In this document: one piece after another, positions 1 to 5,913 of the stretch
How the letters are laid out: each line of letters starts with the position of its first letter
Position numbering within the stretch: the stretch's first letter is position 1
Notes under the pieces: generated by a model
What the model saw: only the letters and a program-made list of their open reading frames with translations
What the model was told of the DNA's origin: nothing
Database searches by the model: none
Assembly (NCBI GenBank): GCA_020444775.1
Contig: JAGRHX010000466.1
Location: 1 to 6,095 of the forward strand
Direction: 5' to 3'
Source: Gammaproteobacteria bacterium
GTDB taxonomy: Bacteria > Pseudomonadota > Gammaproteobacteria > HK1
DNA: 6,095 bases
Made by a program: the position numbers and the translations under genes

Positions 1-2157
1 GGCGGCGGCGGCCAGGGCGGCGAGGACAGCGATCTGACCGCGCAGCAACGCTCCTTGGTGGTGGCCCTGTTCAACCTGCGTCGCGATGCCGGACGCCTGG
101 ATGACGACACCCGGCGCAGCCGCCTGAGCACCCTGGAAGAGGCGCAGGGCCGGATCCGCGAGCGCGTCGAGGCGATTGCACGGCGGCTCGGTGCGCGTCA
201 GTTCATGACCAGCAACGACGCCTACAAGATCATGGCCGAGGAGCTGCCCAAGGCCTCGACCGAGATGCAGCGCACCCAGACCCTGCTCGGCGGCGGTGAC
301 GACGAGGGGGCACTACCGGCGGCGCGCGCCGCGCTGCTGCACCTGCAACGCGCCGACGCGGCGTTCAGGGACATTCGTGTGGCCATGGCGCGCAGCGGCA
401 ACGGCGGTCAGTCCGACGCCCGACAGAACGATCTGGCCAATCTGTTCCGGTTGGAGATGGACCGCTTTCGCAGCCGTTATCAGGAGCAACAGCACGGTCA
501 GGCACAGCCGCAACAGCAACAGATGGACGATGCCCTGCGCAAGCTACGCGAGCTTGCGCGACGCCAGCAGCGCGAGCTGGAACGCGCCGCCCAACGCGCG
601 CAGTCGGGGCAGAACGGTGGCGGCGGCTCGCAACAAGCACTCGCCGAGCAGGTCGAGGCGCTGACCCGCGAGCTCGAGCGTCTGACTCGCGAACGTCAAG
701 CCGCGCGCGACGCGGCCCGCGGTGGCGGCGACCGTGAGGCCCTGCGCCGGGCTACCGAGCAATTGCGCGAGGCGCAGCGAGCGATGCGCGAGGCGGACTC
801 ACAAGGCAGCGCAAGCGCTGCGCAAGAGGCCCTGGAGCGTCTGCAACAGGCCCGCCGTGAGCTCGACCGGATGGACGATACCAATCGCCTGGCGCGCAGC
901 ATTGCCGACGCCGAGCAGCGCGCCGGCCAGGCCCTGGAACGACAGACGGAGATCCTCGAGCAGCTCGAGCAGGCGCTGCGCCGCGACCAGGCCGATGAAC
1001 CGACCCTGACCGGTCTGGGCGCGGACAAGCTGGATCTCGCGGATCGGCTCGATGGTCTGGAACGCGACATCGAAAGTCTGCGCCGACAAGCGCAACGCTC
1101 GGCGCGACCCGACAGTGATGTCGAGCAGGCCCTCGAGACCGCGCGTCGGGCAATGGGCGAGAGTGATAACGACCGTGAGCGACTGGCACGCGCGATGCGC
1201 GCTTCCGCGCAGGCAATGCTGGACGATGCCCGCGCCCATGCCCGCGACGGTGAGCCGGAGCTGCAGGGACGATTACGCACCACCCGCGATGCGTTGCGCA
1301 CGGCGCGTCGGGCGCTGGAGAGCAGCCGTGACGTCGCGACCCGCGAGCGCCAGGAGGCCCTGCAGGCCCTGATCCGCGGCATGGACCGGGACCAGCGGCG
1401 TCTGACCGAGGCCCTGCGTGACGGTGATGCCCGCGAGCGGCGCGAGGGCGCACGGGCTAGCGCCGCGGGTCGTTCGGCTGACAATCAGTCCGCGGCCCGT
1501 GCACCCGGCCAGGGCGCGCGTGGCGAGGGTGATGCGCGTCAGGCCGCCGGCGGTGGCGGTCGGGGCGACGATGGCCAGGGTTCCGGCGCACGGCAGGCCG
1601 CCGCGGGGCAACAGTCCTCAGCGGCACCGGCCTCAGCGGCACCGGCCTCAGCCGCGCCGGGCGCTCGCGCGCAGGCGGGTGGCGTGGGCCCGGGCGGAGC
1701 ACCGGGTAACGCGATCGGCGCCATCGGTTTGGAAGGCGGTGGTGGCTGGGTGCAAGGGCCGAGCCTGGGTATCGACCGGGTCGACGGCGTGCGTGCACCG
1801 GGCGCCAGTGACACGCTCGGGGTGCGCGACATCACGGCGCAGATGCTCGAACGTCTGCGCGGTCTTCGGGCTCTGAACGACGACCTGGACGACCTGCGTG
1901 CGCTGGCCGGCAGCGTGGATGGCGTCATCGACGCCATCGAGTCACTCGACGGCGAGGGCGCCGACCGCCGTCTGCAACAGCTGGCCGCCGAGCACGAGGC
2001 GTTGCTCAGTGAGCTGAAACGTCTGGAAGCGGCGTTGCGCGCCGACCAGCCGCGTTCCGGCCAGACCACGCTGGCGCGCACCCGAGCCGAGGTCGAATCT
2101 CGCTATCAGTCCATGGTCGAGCGCTATTATCGTTCACTCAGCGAGCAGCCTCGCTGA
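1..2157 (+). CDS. DUF4175-like coiled-coil protein, C-terminal part (5' end outside window)
   Basis: The frame is open from base 1 to the TGA at 2155-2157, giving 718 visible residues. TTG at 55 is an internal codon rather than a convincing start, because family-like sequence (QQRSLVVALFNLRRD) runs across it. In order there are: a Gly-rich start; a long, mostly helical Arg/Glu/Gln/Ala coiled-coil region to about residue 480; a Gly/Ala/Ser/Pro low-complexity linker to about 585, with three SAAPA repeats; and a C-terminal helical segment ending YQSMVERYYRSLSEQPR. The VALFNLRRD block, the LxHLxxADAAFRDI block, the ALRKLRELARRQQRELE block and the VERYYRSLSE tail are recalled as typical of DUF4175 proteins. 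Members usually have N-terminal membrane segments and often sit near MoxR/DUF58/BatA genes; neither is visible here. Function is unknown. Only five Lys and no Cys occur in the visible part, against a very large number of Arg. Family call moderately sure; function not assignable. Confidence 0.8.
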   Translation, partial: GGGGQGGEDSDLTAQQRSLVVALFNLRRDAGRLDDDTRRSRLSTLEEAQGRIRERVEAIARRLGARQFMTSNDAYKIMAEELPKASTEMQRTQTLLGGGDDEGALPAARAALLHLQRADAAFRDIRVAMARSGNGGQSDARQNDLANLFRLEMDRFRSRYQEQQHGQAQPQQQQMDDALRKLRELARRQQRELERAAQRAQSGQNGGGGSQQALAEQVEALTRELERLTRERQAARDAARGGGDREALRRATEQLREAQRAMREADSQGSASAAQEALERLQQARRELDRMDDTNRLARSIADAEQRAGQALERQTEILEQLEQALRRDQADEPTLTGLGADKLDLADRLDGLERDIESLRRQAQRSARPDSDVEQALETARRAMGESDNDRERLARAMRASAQAMLDDARAHARDGEPELQGRLRTTRDALRTARRALESSRDVATRERQEALQALIRGMDRDQRRLTEALRDGDARERREGARASAAGRSADNQSAARAPGQGARGEGDARQAAGGGGRGDDGQGSGARQAAAGQQSSAAPASAAPASAAPGARAQAGGVGPGGAPGNAIGAIGLEGGGGWVQGPSLGIDRVDGVRAPGASDTLGVRDITAQMLERLRGLRALNDDLDDLRALAGSVDGVIDAIESLDGEGADRRLQQLAAEHEALLSELKRLEAALRADQPRSGQTTLARTRAEVESRYQSMVERYYRSLSEQPR
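1616..1660 (+). repeat. Three tandem 15-bp units inside the DUF4175-like gene
   Basis: The unit CCTCAGCGGCACCGG occurs at 1616-1630 and identically at 1631-1645. A third copy at 1646-1660 differs at two bases. Because 15 is a multiple of three, the array keeps frame and encodes SAAPA repeats in the low-complexity linker. It looks like a slippage-prone linker array that could vary in copy number without breaking the gene. Confidence 0.85.
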
Positions 2158-2192
2158 GCGGCGTTCAGCCAATGAGCAGCCTCGCTGGGGCG
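2131..2192. repeat. Imperfect 31-bp tandem duplication across the stop codon
   Basis: Positions 2131-2161 and 2162-2192 align without gaps at 24 of 31 bases. This includes CGTTCA at the start of each copy and a perfect 14-base core, GAGCAGCCTCGCTG, at 2143-2156 and 2174-2187. The first copy encodes the C-terminus and carries the TGA of the DUF4175-like gene; the second lies wholly in the spacer. It reads as an old local duplication at the gene end. Confidence 0.75.
2137..2158. repeat. 9-bp perfect inverted repeat over the stop codon (possible 3' hairpin)
   Basis: CTCAGCGAG (2137-2145) and CTCGCTGAG (2150-2158) are exact reverse complements separated by the four bases CAGC. The right arm contains the TGA of the DUF4175-like gene. 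In RNA this would give a stable stem with a tetraloop at the 3' end. No T-run follows, so it is not a canonical intrinsic terminator; it could stabilise the transcript end or act with Rho. A second base-pairing option, GCTGAGC (2153-2159) with GTTCAGC (2163-2169) using one G-T pair, competes with it. Confidence 0.5.
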
Positions 2193-2231
2193 ACAGGCCG
2201 CGGCCGGCGGGCTTGGCAGCATCGAGCTCGC

Positions 2232-4436
2232 TCAGCGCGCCAGCATCGACAACGAACGCCAACCGGAGGCGAGACCGCTGTTGAACAGCGGGTGCTCGAG
2301 CAGCTCGGCCTCGGGCATCGGCCGGGCGAACAGGAAGCCCTGCCCTTCGTCACAGCCGAGGCTGCGCAGGAATTCGGCCTGCGCCTCGGTCTCGACCCGC
2401 TCGGCCACCACGTACAGACCCAGACTGTGTCCGAGGGTGACGATGCTGCCAGCAATCGCCGCGCCCTCAGGGTCGTCGGGTAGATCGCGCACGAACACCC
2501 CGTCGACCTTGAGCCCGTGCAGCGGGAGCTGTTTGAGACGGTTCAGCGACGAATAGCCGGTACCGAAGTCATCTACCGCGATGCGTACGCCCAGCTCGTG
2601 CAACGCACTCAGCGTGTGGCTGGCAATCTCGGTGTCCGCCATCACGCATTGCTCGGAGAGCTCCAGCTCGAGCTGCCACGCGGCAAGCCCCGAACGTTCC
2701 AACGCGCTGGCCACACGCTGCACCAGGGTGCCGGCCATCACCTGCCGTTCGGCGATGTTGACCGAGACGGCAACGGGTCGACCGAGACTGCTCTGCCAGC
2801 GGGCCGCCGCCCGACAGGACTGGTCCAGCACCCACTCGCCGATGGCGACGATCAAATCGGTCTCCCCGGCGACCGCCAGGAAGGTGTCGGGTGTGAGCAA
2901 TCCGCGTTCCGGGTGACGCCAACGCACCAGTGCCTCCACACCGACCAGGCTCGAATCACTCATCGCCACGCGCGGCTGATAGTGGACCTCGAGCTCGCCC
3001 TGCTCCAGAGCACGACGCAGCGCGCTCTCCAGGGTCAGCCGTTCACGGCTCTCGTCGGTCAATGCCTCTGTGTAGATCTGATAGCGATTACGACCCTGTG
3101 ACTTGGCCAGATACATGGCCGAGTCGGCGAACTTGAGCAGATCGTCGCCATTGCGACCATGCAGGGGGTGCAGGGCAATGCCGATGCTGGTGGTCACCAC
3201 CAGCTCGTGTCCCTTCAGGTTCAGAGGCCGGGTCAGATTGTCGATGATGCTGGTCGCGACCTGCGCGGCCGACTCCTCGGTATCGACGTCGTTGAGCACG
3301 ATGACGAACTCGTCACCACCGAGTCGGGCGACCACGTCGTCACGTCGCACCGAGGCACGCAGTCGACGTGCCGCTTCGATCAACAGGGCATCGCCCGTGG
3401 CGTGTCCGAAGGTGTCGTTGATGTACTTGAAGCGATCCAGATCGAGAAAGAACACCGCGAAGCGGTCGTGGCGCCAACGCGAATCGCCGGTTCGCTCGCC
3501 GAGGTGCTCGGTGATGAAGGCCCGGTTCGGCAGCCCGGTCAGCGTGTCCTGGTAGGCCATCTGCTGCAGCTGCGCTTCGACCCGCTTGCGCTTGTCGATG
3601 TCCTCGGTGAGCATCGCGTTGGCCGCCTTCAGCTCACGGGTACGCTCGTCGACCTTGCGTTCCAGCTCACGCGTATAGCGTTCGATCTCGCCGCGCGACT
3701 CCCGCAACGCGTCGATCATGCGGTTGAAGGCACGTGCGATGTTGCCGAACTCGTCGTTGGAATCGACCTGCACGCTCTGCTCGAGCGTCGTGCTCGACGA
3801 GCCCAGTCGTTCGATGGCGCCGTCCAGATGTCCCAACGGACGCAGGATGACACGGCCGATGACGATCACCAGCAAGGCGATCGCCGCCAGCACCGAGGCC
3901 ACCGCCATCAGCGTCGCGCTACGCACCAGGGTCTGGACCTTGCTGCTGATAGCGTGCGCCTTGATCCCCACGCGCACGGTGACCAGGGGATCTCCGGTCA
4001 GGTCGACCAGCGGCACCAGGACGTCGATTCGTCCGTCACCGGGACCGGCGAGCTGCAGGATCTGCTCACGTCCCGATGCCAGCGCGGCCAGGATCTCGGC
4101 GTCGCGAACCTCCCGTCCCTGCATCTCGGTACGATTGTGGAACAGGACCCGACCGTCCTGACTCAATACCATCGCATAGTCGACCTCGTCATAGGAGTCG
4201 ACCGCATCGCGACACTGCTGATCGAAGCCGGACAGCTCGTCGACCGGGATCCCCAAGCGCACCAGTTGCGCCAGCTGTGCGACCAGGTTCCTGCCGACCG
4301 CGGACGCCTGGGCCTCCAGGGCCCTGGTGTAGTAGTGACGGAAGGCGACCACGCCGAGGCCGGTATTGAGCAACAGTGCCAGCAGCACCACCGCGCCGAC
4401 GATGACGACTATCTTGGTCCTGACGGACCTGAACAT
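2232..4436 (-). CDS. Membrane HAMP-GGDEF-EAL cyclic-di-GMP cyclase/phosphodiesterase
   Basis: A 734-residue inner-membrane signalling protein. Two membrane segments (about residues 8-31 and 174-197) enclose a periplasmic sensor region of about 140 residues, with no family assigned by eye. A HAMP domain follows (about 195-248, with RPLGHLDG and DEFGNIARAFNRMID), then a coiled coil (about 248-292). The GGDEF domain (about 293-455) has an intact GGDEF at 373-377, the metal-binding DLDRFK at 332-337 and an RxxD inhibitory site at 364-367. The EAL domain (about 466-715) has EAL at 501-503, Asn560 in VNI, ELSE at 592-595, DDFGTGYSSL at 622-631, Lys643, and Glu679 in AERVET where AEGVET is usual. 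Both catalytic halves therefore look competent to make and degrade c-di-GMP. The ATG is one base from the stop of the upstream binding-protein gene (TGACATG), so translational coupling is likely. Which activity dominates cannot be read from sequence. Confidence 0.96.
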   Translation of the reverse strand: MFRSVRTKIVVIVGAVVLLALLLNTGLGVVAFRHYYTRALEAQASAVGRNLVAQLAQLVRLGIPVDELSGFDQQCRDAVDSYDEVDYAMVLSQDGRVLFHNRTEMQGREVRDAEILAALASGREQILQLAGPGDGRIDVLVPLVDLTGDPLVTVRVGIKAHAISSKVQTLVRSATLMAVASVLAAIALLVIVIGRVILRPLGHLDGAIERLGSSSTTLEQSVQVDSNDEFGNIARAFNRMIDALRESRGEIERYTRELERKVDERTRELKAANAMLTEDIDKRKRVEAQLQQMAYQDTLTGLPNRAFITEHLGERTGDSRWRHDRFAVFFLDLDRFKYINDTFGHATGDALLIEAARRLRASVRRDDVVARLGGDEFVIVLNDVDTEESAAQVATSIIDNLTRPLNLKGHELVVTTSIGIALHPLHGRNGDDLLKFADSAMYLAKSQGRNRYQIYTEALTDESRERLTLESALRRALEQGELEVHYQPRVAMSDSSLVGVEALVRWRHPERGLLTPDTFLAVAGETDLIVAIGEWVLDQSCRAAARWQSSLGRPVAVSVNIAERQVMAGTLVQRVASALERSGLAAWQLELELSEQCVMADTEIASHTLSALHELGVRIAVDDFGTGYSSLNRLKQLPLHGLKVDGVFVRDLPDDPEGAAIAGSIVTLGHSLGLYVVAERVETEAQAEFLRSLGCDEGQGFLFARPMPEAELLEHPLFNSGLASGWRSLSMLAR

Positions 4437-4437
4437 G

Positions 4438-5496
4438 TCACGAATCCCAGCGGAACTTGGTCTGCACGTGCGCGTTCAGCAGCAGCGACGAGGGGATCTT
4501 CAGTCCCAGCGCCCGGGCACGCGCGAGGCTGACCGTGGGTTCGCCGCGCACCGTGGGCGCCATCGGAATGCTTGCCGGCGAACGCCCATCGACCAGGATT
4601 GCCCGGGCCATCTCACCGGCGGCGAAGCCCTGGGCATAACCGGACACGCGCACCGCCACCAGGGTGCCCAGCTCGGTCCGGTCACCCCAGAAGCTGAAAT
4701 CCGGCACCCGGCTGTTCTGAGCGGTCCAACGCAGCACGTCCTGGTAGGGCACATGCTCGCCCTTCTCGTCCTCGAAGGTGAACACGCCGAGGATGCCGAG
4801 CGCGTCGACCTTGCCCTGATAGTCCATCACCACCTGCTTGTACTGCGCGAAATCGCTGATCCGGTCCACTGCCACGACCTCCAGCCCGGACTCCCGGGCA
4901 AAGGCCTCGCGGACCCGCTTGACCACGCCTGGCCAGGTTGGCCCCTCGTCGACGATCAAGGCCACACGCTTCACCCCGGGCACGATCTGGCGCAGCAAGC
5001 GGATGGTCTGCAACGAGTGCTCGACCTCCAACACGCCGGTGACGTTCGGGCTGTTCTCGAAGCCATAGTCCGATGGCGCCGCGTTCACGCCGCTGAACAC
5101 GAAGGGCAGCGACTGGCCGACGTAGTGCCGGGCCACATACTGCTGGGCATTGTCGTCGTTGGTGTAGACCAGATCCGGCTTCCAGCCATCGATCAGCGCG
5201 CGCGCCTCATCGGCGGCCTGTTGCTTCCAGGCCTCGGAGGATCGGCGCTTGGTATCCATCTCGTAGACCTGATACTCCACCGGCACATCCTGCAACGCGT
5301 CCTTGAAACCCTGCAGCTGATCGCGATTCCACTCCCAGCTCTGGTGATAGCTCATCACGTGCAGCACGCGACGCGGCGTCCCGTCAGCGGCGTTGCTCAC
5401 CAGTGGCGCGAGGGCCAGGGCCGCCAGCAAGGTCACACCGCCGACCAGGCAACCGCTCGCCCGCCGGAAGACCCGACCGTAGGGTTGATCATGCAT
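4438..5496 (-). CDS. Exported ABC-type solute-binding protein (PF04392-like)
   Basis: A 352-residue periplasmic protein starting at the ATG at 5496-5494. GAGGA (5511-5507) lies 10 bases upstream as ribosome binding site. Residues 1-36 form a signal peptide: basic n-region with FRR, hydrophobic GCLVGGVTLLAALALAPLV, and likely cleavage after VSNA. The mature part starts with RRVLHVMSYHQSWEWNRDQL, has TNDDNAQQYV at 112-121 and FSGVNA at 134-139, then a second lobe with VKRVALIVDEGPTWPG and a conserved-looking YAQGFAAGEMARAIL. This two-lobe layout fits the ABC_sub_bind (PF04392) type I binding fold; the ligand cannot be told. The frame continues open upstream to 6033, but that extension runs through the intergenic region and over the divergent receiver gene, and it would bury the signal peptide. 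No permease or ATPase is adjacent. Coupling to the GGDEF-EAL gene suggests ligand sensing rather than, or besides, transport. Confidence 0.9.
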   Translation of the reverse strand: MHDQPYGRVFRRASGCLVGGVTLLAALALAPLVSNAADGTPRRVLHVMSYHQSWEWNRDQLQGFKDALQDVPVEYQVYEMDTKRRSSEAWKQQAADEARALIDGWKPDLVYTNDDNAQQYVARHYVGQSLPFVFSGVNAAPSDYGFENSPNVTGVLEVEHSLQTIRLLRQIVPGVKRVALIVDEGPTWPGVVKRVREAFARESGLEVVAVDRISDFAQYKQVVMDYQGKVDALGILGVFTFEDEKGEHVPYQDVLRWTAQNSRVPDFSFWGDRTELGTLVAVRVSGYAQGFAAGEMARAILVDGRSPASIPMAPTVRGEPTVSLARARALGLKIPSSLLLNAHVQTKFRWDS

Positions 5497-5506
5497 GTGC
5501 TGGAAT

Positions 5507-5511
5507 TCCTC
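5507..5511 (-). promoter_or_regulatory. Ribosome binding site that fixes the binding-protein start
   Basis: Read on the minus strand, GAGGA is followed by ten bases and then ATG at 5496. The spacing is slightly long but this is the only good Shine-Dalgarno match near a Met that directly precedes a complete signal peptide. It supports the short start over the 179-residue upstream extension. Confidence 0.65.
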
Positions 5512-5602
5512 GTAACGCAGTGGGATGAGAGTCCGATTGAGGACGGTCGTGCAGATTTTTCGGCAGATGTGGGGATCCGCTTGAAAACCGGCGTGCCCCG
5601 GC

Positions 5603-5630
5603 GCCTTGGCCGAGCACGCAAGGCCAAGGC
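5603..5630. promoter_or_regulatory. Operator-like 9-bp dyad upstream of the signalling operon
   Basis: GCCTTGGCC (5603-5611) and GGCCAAGGC (5622-5630) are exact reverse complements separated by 10 bases. Centre-to-centre distance is 19 bp, close to two helical turns, as expected for a dimeric regulator. It lies about 107-134 bases upstream of the binding-protein ATG. It could also form an RNA stem if inside a leader. The arms are themselves partly palindromic, so some of the symmetry is compositional. Confidence 0.4.
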
Positions 5631-5632
5631 CA
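5618..5632 (-). promoter_or_regulatory. Weak sigma-54-like promoter element for the signalling operon
   Basis: The minus strand from 5632 to 5618 reads TGGCCTTGGCCTTGC. The known sigma-54 pattern is TGGCAC-N5-TTGC with GG and GC set 10 bases apart; here TGGC and TTGC are present at the right spacing but the bases after TGGC do not match well. A start near 5607 would give a leader of about 110 bases. The sequence overlaps the right arm of the dyad and a GGCCTT direct repeat, so a chance match is quite possible. Confidence 0.2.
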
Positions 5633-5752
5633 CGCACGGTTCGCAGCATGATCGTGGTCGCGCAATGGGCCCTCGGCGTGGACCGGACGGTCAAGCAATG
5701 GCCTGCGTGCACCGATACCCTGTCAGACCGGCTGTTGCTGCCCACGGGCCGA

Positions 5753-5779
5753 GAGCCGATGAGCCGCGGCTCGCGGCTC
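5753..5779. promoter_or_regulatory. Nested palindrome cluster between the divergent genes
   Basis: GAGCCGCGGCTC at 5761-5772 is a perfect 12-bp palindrome. It is flanked by another GAGCCG (5753-5758) and another CGGCTC (5774-5779), making an almost symmetrical array of four half-sites that differs by one base in spacing. Two more CGGCTC copies follow at 5827-5832 and 5833-5838. The array lies 135-161 bases upstream of the receiver ATG. It could bind a regulator or fold into an RNA stem; which one is not visible. Confidence 0.4.
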
Positions 5780-5913
5780 CCCTCGCCATGCGCCCGGTCA
5801 GCACGCGCGACCATGCGGTTGGGGCGCGGCTCCGGCTCGAGTGCGAGGTTCTCGGGGCCAGTCGCTCGAGGGGCTGGGTTCTCAAAGGCGAAGTTGGCAT
5901 TACTGTGCAGAGC

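Larger units (their letters stand above)
5497..5913. other. 417-bp divergent intergenic region
   Basis: It separates the minus-strand binding-protein operon from the plus-strand receiver gene and must hold promoters for both. No convincing sigma-70 -35/-10 pair was found on either strand. It contains an operator-like dyad (5603-5630), a weak sigma-54-like element (5618-5632, minus strand), and a palindrome cluster (5753-5779). The T-run at 5556-5560 has no hairpin before it. Frames on both strands stay open through it, which is expected at this base composition, but their translations are low in recognisable motifs and overlap the flanking genes. Confidence 0.7.

Noticed and set aside
55..57. 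TTG at 55 as the start of the coiled-coil gene
   Set aside because: The frame is open to base 1 and family-like sequence spans this codon, so the gene starts upstream of the window.
696..1484. 262-codon open frame on the - strand opposite the coiled-coil gene
   Set aside because: The translation is a Ser/Arg/Ala-rich mirror of the Arg/Glu/Ala codons on the other strand, with no domain or ribosome binding site support.
3159..4532. 457-codon open frame on the + strand opposite the GGDEF-EAL gene
   Set aside because: It is antisense to a well-supported gene with clear catalytic motifs. Its translation has no recognisable domain, and long antisense frames are expected in GC-rich DNA.
5444..5455. 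Possible lipobox at Cys15 (ASGC) of the solute-binding protein
   Set aside because: The Cys lies before the hydrophobic stretch rather than after it and has Arg where Leu is expected. An ordinary signal peptide with cleavage after VSNA fits better.
5541..5560. T-run at 5556-5560 as an intrinsic terminator
   Set aside because: No GC-rich hairpin precedes it on the + strand, and no upstream + strand gene ends there.
5689..5694. TTGACC on the minus strand as a sigma-70 -35 box
   Set aside because: No reasonable -10 sequence lies 16-18 bases downstream.
5788..5913. In-frame ATG 5788 as start of the receiver protein
   Set aside because: It would add 42 residues without domain similarity ahead of a receiver fold that begins normally after ATG 5914, although it cannot be fully excluded.
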